Assembly: GCF_900111235.1 (NCBI RefSeq)
Contig: NZ_FOJI01000008.1
Span: 152,334-216,333 of the forward strand
Source: [Clostridium] fimetarium
GTDB taxonomy: Bacteria > Bacillota > Clostridia > Lachnospirales > Lachnospiraceae
Reading direction: 5' to 3'
DNA length: 64,000 nt
Below, piece by piece: positions 43,804 through 53,900 of the stretch. Each line of letters begins with the position of its first letter. The first letter of the stretch is position 1. The translations under genes were made by a program, and so were the position numbers. The notes beneath the pieces are model-generated. The model made no database searches and had not been told where the DNA came from. It was given only the letters and a program-made list of their open reading frames with translations.

Positions 43804-45189
43804 CTACTTCTTTGATAGGAACAAATCAATTCCATTAGCTGCTGCTTTACCAGCACCCATTGCAAGTATTACTGTTGCCGCGCCTGTAACAGCATCGCCT
43901 CCAGCATATACGCCTTCTTTGGTTGTCTTGCCAAATTCTTCTTCAGCAACAATACATTTCCACTTGTTCATCTCAAGACCTTTTGTCGTAGCTGAAATAA
44001 GTGGATTTGGTGATGTACCCAATGCCATAATTACGGTATCAAGATCTAATGTGAATTCCGATCCCTTAATTTCAACTGGCTTTCTTCTTCCAGATGCATC
44101 TGGTTCTGTAAGTTCCATCTTAACACAGGTCAATCCTTTCACCCAACTATTCTCATCAACGAGGATTTCAGTAGGATTCGTTAGTAAATCGAAAATAATT
44201 CCTTCTTGTTTTGCATGATGTACTTCTTCCGCTCTTGCTGGAAGTTCTGCTTCACTTCTTCTATATACGATATGAACTTCAGCGCCAAGTCTAAGTGCTG
44301 TTCTAGCAGCATCCATAGCTACATTTCCACCACCAACGACTGCAACTTTTTTACTTTTGAAAATAGGAGTATCATAACTTTCATCAAATGCTTTCATTAA
44401 ATTGTTTCTTGTAAGATATTCATTTGCGCTAAATACACCATTTGCATTCTCGCCAGGAATTCCCATAAACTTTGGAAGTCCAGCGCCAGATCCTATAAAC
44501 ACTGCGTCAAAACCCTCTTCTGCAAATAACTGATCAATTGTTACTGATTTTCCAATTACCACATTGGTCTCAATCTTAACACCTAAGCTCTTGACATTAT
44601 CAATTTCGTGCTTAACCACTGTCTCTTTGGGTAAACGGAATTCAGGAATACCATAAACCAAAACACCGCCCGCTTCGTGGAGTGCTTCAAATATGGTTAC
44701 TTCATATCCCAATTTTGCTAAATCGCCTGCGCAAGTAAGCCCTGCTGGACCTGCTCCAATAACTGCAACCTTTTTGCCGTTAAGCGCTGCTGGTGCAACT
44801 GGCTTGATATTATTTTCTCTAGCCCAATCAGCAACAAATCTTTCAAGTTTACCAATTGATACTGGTTCACCTTTAATACCTCTGATACATTTTTCTTCAC
44901 ATTGGCTTTCTTGTGGACATACGCGTCCGCATACGGCAGGAAGTGAAGAAGACTTTCCAATCACCTTATACGCTTCTTCAATATTACCTTCTTTAACTTC
45001 ATGTATAAATGCTGGAATATCGATTGCTACTGGGCATCCGTTAATACATTTTGCATTCTTACAATTAATACATCTAATTGCTTCTTCCATTGCTTCTTCT
45101 TGATTATATCCTAAACAAACTTCTTCGAAATTTGAATTTCTTATATTTGGATCCTGTTCTCTTACAGGTACTTTTTTCAATACGTTCAT
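43804..45189 (-). CDS. gltA: NfnB: NADPH-binding subunit of NADH-dependent ferredoxin:NADP+ oxidoreductase (GltA-like)
   Basis: The 461-residue flavoprotein has an N-terminal Fe-S domain with CINCKNAKCINGCPVAIDIP and CGRVCPQESQCEEKC, an FAD fold GAGPAGLTCAGDLAKLG and an NADPH fold GGGNVAMDAARTALRLGAEVHIVYRRSE. It resembles glutamate synthase small subunits, but the adjacent NfnA-like gene, sharing a TAATG overlap, identifies the pair as NfnAB. That complex bifurcates between NADPH, NAD+ and ferredoxin. I chose ATG 45189 with GGAGG upstream over the TTG at 45207. It could also be annotated SudA or GltA. Confidence 0.9.
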   Translation of the reverse strand: MNVLKKVPVREQDPNIRNSNFEEVCLGYNQEEAMEEAIRCINCKNAKCINGCPVAIDIPAFIHEVKEGNIEEAYKVIGKSSSLPAVCGRVCPQESQCEEKCIRGIKGEPVSIGKLERFVADWARENNIKPVAPAALNGKKVAVIGAGPAGLTCAGDLAKLGYEVTIFEALHEAGGVLVYGIPEFRLPKETVVKHEIDNVKSLGVKIETNVVIGKSVTIDQLFAEEGFDAVFIGSGAGLPKFMGIPGENANGVFSANEYLTRNNLMKAFDESYDTPIFKSKKVAVVGGGNVAMDAARTALRLGAEVHIVYRRSEAELPARAEEVHHAKQEGIIFDLLTNPTEILVDENSWVKGLTCVKMELTEPDASGRRKPVEIKGSEFTLDLDTVIMALGTSPNPLISATTKGLEMNKWKCIVAEEEFGKTTKEGVYAGGDAVTGAATVILAMGAGKAAANGIDLFLSKK

Positions 45190-46079
45190 TATTTTTCGCC
45201 TCCGCAATTACCACATCCACCGTGGTGTGTATCTCCTTCTAATTCTTTGAGCATTGCTCTTCCTTCTTCTGACTTATACTGCTGCTGACGTTTCATCGCT
45301 TGATTAAAATCAACTAAATGACCATCAAATTCCGGCCCATCAACACAAGCAAACTTAATTTCTCCGCCTATTGTTAAACGGCATGCTCCGCACATACCAG
45401 TTCCATCCATCATAATCGGATTCATACTAACAATTGTATGTAATCCCAATTCTTTTGTTAAAATACTAACAAACTTCATCATAATCATAGGACCAATGGC
45501 CACACAAACATCATACTTTTTGCCTTGATTTACAACCAAATCTTTAATTACTTCTGTTACCATACCTTTTCTTTCATAGCTTCCATCATCTGTTGTTATA
45601 TAAAGATTACCAGCAACTTTTCTCATTTCATCTTCAAGGATTAATGATTCCTTGTTTTTTGATCCCATAATTACATCCGCATCAATTCCGTGCTCATGAA
45701 GCCACTTAACCTGTGGATATACAGGTGCTGTACCTACACCACCTGCAACAAATAGCATCTTTTTATTCTTAAGAGTATCTAATTCTTCTCCAACGAATTC
45801 TGAAGCCATTCCGAGTGGTCCAACAAAATCAGAGAATGAATCTCCAACTTGTAATTTTGCCATTCTGTCTGTTGATGCACCAATTATTTGGAAAACAATT
45901 GTGATTGTACCTTTTTCTGAATCATAATCACAAATGGTAAGGGGAATTCTTTCACCCTTTTCATCGATTTTGGCGATAATAAATTGTCCTGGTTTACAAT
46001 GTTTAGCAATTCTAGGTGCTACAACATCCATTAAGAAAATTTTACTAGCTAATTCCTCAGCTTTTTGGATTGTGTACAT
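45189..46079 (-). CDS. NfnA: FAD/NAD-binding subunit (sulfide dehydrogenase/PyrK-like)
   Basis: The 296-residue protein has a ferredoxin-reductase layout: FAD domain (PLTICDYDSEKGTITIVFQIIG), NAD domain (KKMLFVAGGVGTAPVYPQVKWLHEHG) and a C-terminal 2Fe-2S site in MDGTGMCGACRLTIGGEIKFACVDGPEFDGH. It pairs with the GltA-like subunit downstream to form Nfn. The C-terminus carries an extra GGCGNCGGEK tail, echoing the RnfE Cys-rich tail. With Rnf in the same window this indicates ferredoxin-centred energy metabolism. Confidence 0.9.
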   Translation of the reverse strand: MYTIQKAEELASKIFLMDVVAPRIAKHCKPGQFIIAKIDEKGERIPLTICDYDSEKGTITIVFQIIGASTDRMAKLQVGDSFSDFVGPLGMASEFVGEELDTLKNKKMLFVAGGVGTAPVYPQVKWLHEHGIDADVIMGSKNKESLILEDEMRKVAGNLYITTDDGSYERKGMVTEVIKDLVVNQGKKYDVCVAIGPMIMMKFVSILTKELGLHTIVSMNPIMMDGTGMCGACRLTIGGEIKFACVDGPEFDGHLVDFNQAMKRQQQYKSEEGRAMLKELEGDTHHGGCGNCGGEK

Positions 46080-46128
46080 AATAGTGCCCCTTTCGGCATT
46101 TCAAATTTTGATCTTGATAATTTAACAA

Positions 46129-47667
46129 TTAATACTCTGTAGCGGAAAATTCCCCACCACTCTCAGTAACTTTATAACATAGACCACTTTTAACATCAAT
46201 ACCATAATAATTGGTTTGTCTAACTTTTGATAAATTATAAGAAGTAATATACATATCTATATTTTTAATTGTTTTTCTTGTATTATATATAAATTCTACT
46301 GTCTTACCATCCTTAAATGTAATACCGTCAGCTTTCAAATCACCAGTAGCCTTCATCCTAGCTTTCAGTAGTACTAATGATTCATCAAATGTATATATTT
46401 TTGTAGCTACAACGTTGTAGTTTCTACTAGAAATCGAACTACTTAGCCCATATTGATTAATAATTATCACTTTTACGACTGTATTACCTGGTGGCATAAT
46501 AAATGCTTCTTTATATGGAGTTGAATCCTTTGTTGGATCCTTTGTTGAATCCGTTTTGCTCTCAACTGTATAATATGCTGTATCTCCACTTTTCAGATTT
46601 GTAATCTCGATTTTTTGTCCTTCTTGATAAGTTCCTGTTACAGGTGATATATCGGGCGAGTCTGGAGCTTTGAAGTCAATGGTATATTTTTGTTCTAAAA
46701 TGTTGCTTGCGGTTCCTATGTTATTCACAGCGATTGCTTTTACTGTAGTATCACCTTTTTTAATCTGAATTGCTTCAGAATATAATGAACTCTTTGAAGT
46801 TGGCTCCGTGCCATCTAAAGTATAGTAAATCTTATTTGATTCTGTTGATACTAATTCTAAACTAATTTCAACATCAAATTTTCCTGCTGCTTTTGATGCA
46901 GTAGGCACTGAAACGACATAACTAGCCAAATACTTTTGACCTTCTGTTCCTTCATATTTTCTGATTAATTCAGTAAGTTTATCTCCTTGTTTATTTGTAG
47001 CATAATTACTTGCAAGTGCAGTTAATGCCTTTTCATTATTGCTTTCATAAGATAAAATTTCTTTTAATTTTTCAATTGCTTTATCGTTATTTGCGACTCC
47101 TATGTAACAGTCATATAATTTGAATTTTAAGTCAATATTCTTTTTACTAGTATCAGCGACTTCTGCTTTTTCAAAATAAGGTAAAGCAGATTTGTAATCT
47201 TTGTCATTATAATACTCAACACCTTTTTCATAATTGTATTTATAAGAACTCTTATTTTTGTTATTCATAATGCTGGCCACAATAATAATAACCACAATAA
47301 CAAGAATTACAGCACCTGACACTCCAGCAATAATAAGTTTTGTCTTTTTATCTAATTTCTTTTTTGGAGGTGAATTATTAACACCATTTGACATATTGGG
47401 AATCGTTTTTGTCTCATTGAAAGAAGCTTTGGGACCTCCATCCGAACCATTTCCCATTGTAACATTCCTACTAGGTATCTCTGGAATTGCTTGTGTCTTT
47501 GATTTTTCTTCGTCATATATTGATTTTGGGGGAATATTATTGTAGTCACTATTTTTCAATAAATTTCTATCAACAAATGCTTTTGCAACGGTAGTTTCTT
47601 CATCTATAAGTTTTTCAATTGATTTGGCTAATTCTTTATCTAATTCAAAATTGTCTTTATCATTCAT
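46129..47667 (-). CDS. Membrane protein with TPR repeats and chitobiase-like domains
   Basis: The 512-residue protein has a cytosolic, disordered N-terminus (about 1-108), one membrane helix (KLIIAGVSGAVILVIVVIII, about 108-132), then outside-facing TPR-like repeats (YNYEKGVEYYNDKDYKSALPYFEKAEVADT..) and two beta-sandwich modules of the chitobiase/hexosaminidase C-terminal type (KIYYTLDGTEPTSKSSLYSE and GDTAYYTVES..). The last ~80 residues form a further domain. Function is unknown; the layout suggests an envelope or surface scaffold. It lies 49 bp upstream of nfnA on the same strand but seems functionally unrelated. Confidence 0.75.
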   Translation of the reverse strand: MNDKDNFELDKELAKSIEKLIDEETTVAKAFVDRNLLKNSDYNNIPPKSIYDEEKSKTQAIPEIPSRNVTMGNGSDGGPKASFNETKTIPNMSNGVNNSPPKKKLDKKTKLIIAGVSGAVILVIVVIIIVASIMNNKNKSSYKYNYEKGVEYYNDKDYKSALPYFEKAEVADTSKKNIDLKFKLYDCYIGVANNDKAIEKLKEILSYESNNEKALTALASNYATNKQGDKLTELIRKYEGTEGQKYLASYVVSVPTASKAAGKFDVEISLELVSTESNKIYYTLDGTEPTSKSSLYSEAIQIKKGDTTVKAIAVNNIGTASNILEQKYTIDFKAPDSPDISPVTGTYQEGQKIEITNLKSGDTAYYTVESKTDSTKDPTKDSTPYKEAFIMPPGNTVVKVIIINQYGLSSSISSRNYNVVATKIYTFDESLVLLKARMKATGDLKADGITFKDGKTVEFIYNTRKTIKNIDMYITSYNLSKVRQTNYYGIDVKSGLCYKVTESGGEFSATEY

Positions 47668-47948
47668 AACTAGTCTCCTCGCAAATAATTATTTATAATA
47701 ATACCACATTTGCTTAAAATAATCAATCTTTCCTGATTTTAATGACAAAATATCTGATGGTTTTAATAACAAAATTGGAACATCTACTTATATTAGTATT
47801 AGGAGTTTTGTTTATTTTATTTCATTTTATATTTTATTATTTTAATTTAATTTTTATACTTAGTACACAATAAACACACAAACAACAGCTATAATTGGCA
47901 TTAGATAGTAAAGAAATTCTTTCTATCTCCCCCCCTCATATTTATTTA
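47668..47948. other. AT-rich intergenic region
   Basis: No gene or clear promoter was found. A small hairpin GATAG..AAAGAA-ATT-CTTT..CTATC and a run of C occur around 47908-47937. Confidence 0.3.
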
Positions 47949-47993
47949 AAAACAGCACCTTCAAAATTCATTAGAATTAGAAGATGCTGTTTT
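47949..47993 (-). terminator. Terminator of the NatAB-like operon
   Basis: AAAACAGCA pairs with TGCTGTTTT with inner TTC/GAA; on the minus strand five T follow. A (AACTAT) hexanucleotide repeat, about five copies at 48020-48046, lies between it and the permease stop. Confidence 0.7.
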
Positions 47994-48042
47994 GTATTGT
48001 TCAAAATTTAATCTATATCAATAACTATAACTATAACTATAA

Positions 48043-49254
48043 CTATGCATTAAACATTACTTTCTCACTATTGAAAGCTTTTCCTATGCATACAGTAACT
48101 ACTCCTGCTGCTGTAAATGTACTTGCTGCAGTAAGAACAAATTGCATCATCGTAATATCACCTGACAGAATCGCTTTTAAAGCAATAGCACTATTGTAAA
48201 GTGGAATTGCATATAAACCAACATTCGTTACCGATGTACCATACATTGTCATCATACCAGTTGCAATTATAACAAAATACAATGGCATTATAAATGTTGA
48301 TGCTTCTTTTACTGATTTTGCATATACGGCTACTATACCAATAAGCGCAACATACAAGAAAACTAGACCAACCATTATAACTACAAGTTCAAAGATTTGC
48401 ATTGGGGTGAATTTAATGGATAATCCAGATAAATCCATACCTGACCCTTTTGATTTAATCATGATTGGAATAGCTACCACCATTGTTATTACATATACTG
48501 CTGCTGAAATAACGGATAATATCATCAACGCAATTAATTTTCCCATTACAATTGATGTACGTTTTACTGGTGTCATTAAAAGACTTGCCATTGTTCCTCT
48601 TTCTTTTTCACCTGCAATCGTATCAATTCCTAAACTCATAGCGCCTATAAATAACACAATAGTGATAAGATATGGGAATAAAGAACCTAGCATTTTTCCT
48701 GTTGCTTTTGCCTCATCCTGAACTATACTTTGTTGAATATCAAATAACTTTACTTCATTAATGTTACCATATTTTGTAACTAATAAATTCTGTCTATATG
48801 CTTCAAGATAACTATTAACATATGTACTTTCGGCTGAAGCCGAATAGTCAACAGATGGATTATAATAAACCAAAACACTAGGTAAATCCCCCCCCCCTAA
48901 ATCAGTAACTGATTTTGAGAAGTTATCAGGAAATACAATTAACAAATCTATCTTTTCTTTCAAAATATCCGTTTGAATAGATGATGTATCATCATTCACA
49001 TTTAAAAATATGATGCCGTTTGAATTGCTGTCAACCTTACTCATGAGTGACTTAAATTCACTTGGCGCATTTTGAATATATACAGTAGATACATGCTTTT
49101 GAACGTCGCTAGATGCATTTTCTGCCATAGTTCCAACTAAAGTAAGCATACCTACAATCAGTATAATTGGGAGAATAAAAATTGAAAAAATCATTTTTTT
49201 ATCCTTAAATATTCTATATAATTCTTTGGATAATACAGTCTTTATTGATTTCAA
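48043..49254 (-). CDS. ABC-2 type permease (NatB-like)
   Basis: The 403-residue protein starts with a cytosolic stub and a membrane helix (MIFSIFILPIILIVGMLTLV), has a large extracytoplasmic region (about 45-175) and then five helices from about residue 183, with KERGTMASLLMTPVKRTSIVMGKL at the cytosolic elbow typical of ABC-2/NatB permeases. It starts just after the ATPase stop. NatAB exports Na+ in Bacillus subtilis; specificity here is inferred only from family. Confidence 0.86.
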   Translation of the reverse strand: MKSIKTVLSKELYRIFKDKKMIFSIFILPIILIVGMLTLVGTMAENASSDVQKHVSTVYIQNAPSEFKSLMSKVDSNSNGIIFLNVNDDTSSIQTDILKEKIDLLIVFPDNFSKSVTDLGGGDLPSVLVYYNPSVDYSASAESTYVNSYLEAYRQNLLVTKYGNINEVKLFDIQQSIVQDEAKATGKMLGSLFPYLITIVLFIGAMSLGIDTIAGEKERGTMASLLMTPVKRTSIVMGKLIALMILSVISAAVYVITMVVAIPIMIKSKGSGMDLSGLSIKFTPMQIFELVVIMVGLVFLYVALIGIVAVYAKSVKEASTFIMPLYFVIIATGMMTMYGTSVTNVGLYAIPLYNSAIALKAILSGDITMMQFVLTAASTFTAAGVVTVCIGKAFNSEKVMFNA

Positions 49255-50031
49255 TTATTTTTCCTCCTTGTGATTTTCTTTATATAATTGAAAAAATGCA
49301 TCTTCTAAATCTCCAGCGTTTGTAGCTTCTAATATTTCTTTTATAGTTCCTTCTGCGATTTTTCTTCCATCAACAATAATTGCGATTCTATCACATAGTT
49401 TCTCTGCCTCAGACATGATATGTGTTGATATAATTACTAGCTTGCCTCTCTCTTTAAGTGCTTTCAAATAATCGGTAACTGAACGAGCTGTAATAATATC
49501 TAAACCCACTGTAGGTTCATCAAAAATGATTATTTCAGGATCATGCACAAGTGCTACTGCAATCGCAGCTTTTTGTTTCATACCAGTTGAAAGCTCTTCT
49601 ATTTTTTTATCTTCAAACTCTTTTATTCCAAAATAATTAAATAATTCTTCTCTTCTGTGATCTAACTCAGATTGTTCCACATCATGCATTCTACCAAAAA
49701 AATTAAATAAATATTTGGCTGAAAATTGTGGATCAAGCTTAATTTCATTTGTTAGGAAGCCAATTTTCTTTCTGACTTCCATTGAATCAGAAACAGTATC
49801 AAACCCTGAAACTTTGACACTTCCGCCCGTAGGTTTTAAAAGTGTTGCAATACATCTTAATGTGGTAGTTTTACCTGCTCCATTTGGTCCTAATAGGCCA
49901 AAAATTTCGCCATTTTCAGCTTCAAAAGAAACCCCATCTACAGCAATTTTAGTATTCTTTTTTGTTTTTGCTTTTTGCATCTGCTTCTTACTAAGCTTAT
50001 ATATCTTTGTAAGATTTTCAATTTCTATCAT
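49255..50031 (-). CDS. ABC transporter ATPase (NatA-like)
   Basis: A 258-residue ATPase with Walker A GPNGAGKTT, signature LSTGMKQKAAIA, Walker B IIIFDEPTVGLD and H-loop STHIMSEAEKLCDR. NatA-type proteins carry KLSKKQMQKAK-like basic N-terminal insertions as here. It is cotranscribed with the NatB-like permease. Start ATG 50031 lies downstream of a GGAGCG ribosome site. Confidence 0.92.
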   Translation of the reverse strand: MIEIENLTKIYKLSKKQMQKAKTKKNTKIAVDGVSFEAENGEIFGLLGPNGAGKTTTLRCIATLLKPTGGSVKVSGFDTVSDSMEVRKKIGFLTNEIKLDPQFSAKYLFNFFGRMHDVEQSELDHRREELFNYFGIKEFEDKKIEELSTGMKQKAAIAVALVHDPEIIIFDEPTVGLDIITARSVTDYLKALKERGKLVIISTHIMSEAEKLCDRIAIIVDGRKIAEGTIKEILEATNAGDLEDAFFQLYKENHKEEK

Positions 50032-50194
50032 TTTTTCGCTCCATTCCTATAATTTACTTGCCCTTTTGGTATGTTACCCATCTACATAACCATATCACTT
50101 TTATTTTTTTCTGTCAATATCTTTCATTTTTAATTTACCTAGTATAAACATGCTCAAAAGAGCTTATATATCTAATCATTTAATTTCAATTCAA

Positions 50195-50575
50195 CTATTC
50201 ATTTTTTGAGATAAAGTACATCTCATTATTCACCTCTATTGCTATTGTATCCTGCCTTAGCACTTTACAACAACCACTGCATAAATTATATAATTCCTGC
50301 TCATTAAGACAATTATCAGGTATATATGCATATACTACTTGCTCATGTATATTATATGCTACGTCATTTGCATTTTTAGGTTTATAACTACCAATCGCTT
50401 CTACTCTAGTACAACCACCATATCTTAATGTGAAGTAGTCTACTACCTTCCGACAACAAGCTTTATACAATATTTTATCCTTATAAAATTGATATCTATA
50501 CCTATTCGCATGATAAAGATAAATCTTCGGTAAATAAATCCCGACTTTTATACTATATGGTTTTTGATCAAACAT
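50195..50575 (-). CDS. Hypothetical Cys-rich protein (126 aa)
   Basis: I do not recognise this family. The protein begins MFDQKPYSIKVGIYLPKIYL, contains several Cys (ACCRK, GGCTR, LCSGCCK) and a YGGCTRVEAIGSYKP..EQVVYAYIPDN segment that looks like a beta-strand core with a short alpha helix; it slightly recalls small DUF3574-like domains. ATG 50575 has a GGAGG ribosome site. It is monocistronic, between the NatA-like gene and the Ig-like gene. Confidence 0.55.
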   Translation of the reverse strand: MFDQKPYSIKVGIYLPKIYLYHANRYRYQFYKDKILYKACCRKVVDYFTLRYGGCTRVEAIGSYKPKNANDVAYNIHEQVVYAYIPDNCLNEQELYNLCSGCCKVLRQDTIAIEVNNEMYFISKNE

Positions 50576-50725
50576 TAGTCTCCCTCCTTACCCCTTTAAT
50601 ATACGTGAAAATTCACTCTAATTATTCCCACTTTACAGTTAAAGTTACTTCTTTTTTAATATAAATCCCACTAATTTATAATTCACATAAGATTCCTTAC
50701 CCTACTATCCCATTCCCCCCAAGTT
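50576..50725. other. AT-rich gap
   Basis: No feature recognised apart from the upstream region of the 126-aa gene. Confidence 0.3.
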
Positions 50726-50801
50726 TCCGCCTTTGATTTTTCCGCCTTTGGTTTTCCGCCTTTGTTTTTTCCGCCTTTCCGCCTTTCCGCCTTTCCGCCC
50801 T
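50726..50801. repeat. CCGCCTTT simple tandem array
   Basis: The motif CCGCCTTT recurs seven to eight times with short T/G spacers, shortening to a pure 8-bp repeat at the right end. It abuts stem-loop element copy B. Confidence 0.85.
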
Positions 50802-50812
50802 CCAACGCACAG

Positions 50813-50981
50813 AAAAAGCTCATATATTCCTCAAATGTCCGCCATTTGCCGTTACAGCCTCACGATATTGTCTACAGGCGGTTGACACCATTTTCAAGGT
50901 GTCAAACCGAATGCAGACAATATCGTAAGGCTGTAGAGGCAATGCGCGAACATGAGGAATATATGAGCTTTTTCGTCCGTC
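50813..50981. other. Covarying nested stem-loop element, copy B
   Basis: Outer stem: 50813-50833 with 50953-50973 (21 bp, perfect). Second stem: 50857-50873 with 50915-50931 (16 of 17 paired). Apical hairpin GGTTGACACC/GGTGTCAAACC (50880-50908). Internal sequences TGTCCGCCATTTGCCGTTACA-type and TGTAGAGGCAA..GCGAACA match copy A almost exactly, but about six positions in each of the two long stems differ from copy A with matching changes on the opposite arm. The conserved right flank CGTCCGTC ends two bases from the Ig-protein stop codon. Nature unknown; see findings. Confidence 0.85.
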
Positions 50982-50982
50982 C

Positions 50983-53900
50983 TTATTTTATATTAGTTAC
51001 TCTTACCACACAAGTTAAAGTTTTCCCATCAACTGTTGCTGTAATTGTTGTTGTACCTGCCATTCTAGCAACGATATGTCCAGAAGATGTAATGGTTGCA
51101 ACTCTTGGATTCGCTGTTCTCCAAGATATAGCTGTAACAGCACCATCAACGGCCAAATCAAATGTATCATATTGTTCAAGTGATATACTACTCTGACTTA
51201 TTGCCATTGAATGTACTATACAAGTAGATTCTACATTATTCAAACCACCTGAAATCACAATATCTGCAGTACCTGGTCCAACAGTAGTAATTCTACCACT
51301 ATCATCTACAACTACGATAGATGTATCTGTTGAATACCAAGATACCGACTCTGTTGTATTTGTAGGTGTGATTCTAGCCGTTAACTGCCTTGTCTTACCA
51401 GATAACATTGTGATCTCTTTTGAATTAATTTTAAGTGATGTTATCTTAATAATTGGTGTTACATATACTGAGCAAGATGCTTTTATACTATTTCCATCAT
51501 TAGAAACTGCTGTTATTTTAGCTTTACCAACTCCAACTGCAAACACTTCACCGTCGCCATCTACTGTAGCAATCGCTTCATTAGACGAAACCCATGTTAC
51601 ATTTTTAATGGTTGCTCCTTCTGGATATACTGTAGCATATGCCTTCTGCGAATCACCAACCAGTAATTTAATTGTATCTGGTTCTACTGAAATCGAAGTA
51701 ACAGGTATTACTGCTCTAATTACACACGATGCACTTACACCGCTTCCATCTGAAGCTGTAGCCGTTACAACCGCATTACCAGGGCTATTAGCATATAAAT
51801 GTCCATTTGCATCAACTGACACTACATTGGAGTCTGAGGAAGTCCAAACTACATTTTTATTGGTTGCAGAATCTCTTGTAACCGTAGCTGTTAAATTCAA
51901 TGCAGTTCCTATATTCATGAATTTATTTGTTTCATTTAATGAAATCGTCGAAACATATTCTTTGACATCTATCGATACAGTAGCCGTAAGTTTAACTTCA
52001 TCTGTTGTAACTATGACAATACAGCTTCCACCTTTGATGGCCGTAACGATTCCATTTTCGTCTACACTTGCTATTGTTGCATCGCTTGACTGATATGTAA
52101 CTTTTTTATTTTGTGCATCAATAGGTAATACATTAGGTATAATTGCATATTTAGAACCTACCCACATCTCCTGATATGTTGAATTCAAAGTAAGTCCTGT
52201 AACGGGTTGCGTAATTGTTACAACACAAAATCCTGTAAGTCCTGTATCTGTATTAGTAGCTATGATAGTAACAATTCCAGGATTAACTGCTGTTACTTTA
52301 CCATCTTTGTCTACCGTAGCTAATTTTGTATCAGTACTTGACCAAGTTACTATCTTGTTATCTGCGCTCTCTGGAAGAGCAGTTGCATTTAACCAGAACA
52401 CTTGACCCTTGCGAACTGTAGTTTCCGAAGCATTTAACACAACACTTGTAACTGGCTGCTTAACATAAACATTACACATTGCAGTAACTCCGCCATCTAA
52501 TGTCTTACAAAGAATTGTTGCATTCCCAGTTCCTACCGCTTGAACAAGTCCATTGGAATCCACTACTAAAATATTCGTATTAGATGATGTCCAGGCTACT
52601 GCTCTATTAGAAGCTGTAATAGGAAGTACCTCAGCCGTAATTCTTAACTTTCCACCAAGTGACATGATTGCATCCGTATAATCTAATGAAACAGTTTTTA
52701 CTGGAATACTTACGAAGAAATTACAAGTCGCAATAAATGACCCATCTTCTGTTTTACAAATAATAGTTGCATATCCAGGTTTTACATACTTTACAAGACC
52801 ATTTGCATCTACTGTAACAATAGTCGGATCGGAAGAGGTCCATGTGACTTTTCTATTAACACCATCGCCTGAAGGCAACACAGTCGCGCTTAATTGATAG
52901 CTACCAATAGACATTTCAGAATATACAGTTGTTTGATTTAAGCTGACACCAGTAACGGGTTCTCTTACATATACATCACAACTGGCAACTTTCAATCCAT
53001 CCATTGTAACCACAGAAATCGTTGATGTACCACCTTTTACGGCTGTTACGGTTGCTGTCTTACTATCACCCTTTACGGTTGCAACATCTGTATTAGATGA
53101 AGTCCATAGTACTTTATCATTAAACGGTGTTGAAGGATTAAATATTACCTGAACTATATCAGTTTTTCCCCTATTAATATTAAGAGAAGTAGGGTTTAAA
53201 GTGACTACCCCAACCGGTGTCCTTACATATATAAGGCACTCTGCAGTTTTTATTAATCCCTTAATATTTTGGGTTGCAACAACTCTTACAATACCAGATG
53301 CGACACCTGTTATTGTTAATGTCTTGCCGTCTGTGCTTGTCGTTGTAGACACAACCTGATATGTTGGTGGTGTCTGTCCAATTTCTGCTTCATTTGTAAC
53401 TTTAAATGATATAACCGCATTACTCGTTGTTGTAAGCGCCTTTAAACCATATGACTCACCTATATTAATTTCTTTACTTGTTGTGCTAAGTCCAAATGAA
53501 TCAATTACTTGAATAGTCATCGATACTGAATAAGTTTCACCATATTTATTAGTCTGGTTATTAATATCTGTTGGCCTTGCAACTGAAATTGTTGCCGTTC
53601 CGCTTCCTACTGCTGTAACTAATCCATTAGCATCAACTGTTAAAACTTTATTATCACTAGTTGTCCAAGTAAGTTCGCCTTTCTTACCACTACAGCTTAA
53701 TTGAAATGTATCTGTTACATTCATATTCTCAACTGAATTCAACCATTTAAATGGTGTTATGACTGTTATCGTATCAAAACTTCCTGGTAAAAATGTTTTG
53801 TTTCCGCCAACATCGGTAACTTGAATACCAGCCTTAAGTGCAGTTACACCGGCATACAATCCAAGAACCTCTCCATTACCATATGCAGTTAAAATTGATG

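Noticed and set aside
48020..48046. AACTAT hexanucleotide repeat
   Set aside because: A short simple repeat after a stop codon; slippage in AT-rich DNA is a sufficient explanation.
50762..51196. 144-codon open frame across repeat array and copy B
   Set aside because: Its 5' part is translated simple repeat and its 3' part is antisense to the Ig-like gene.
51368..52093. 241-codon plus-strand frame opposite the Ig-like gene
   Set aside because: A shadow of repeated beta-strand codons in the real minus-strand gene.
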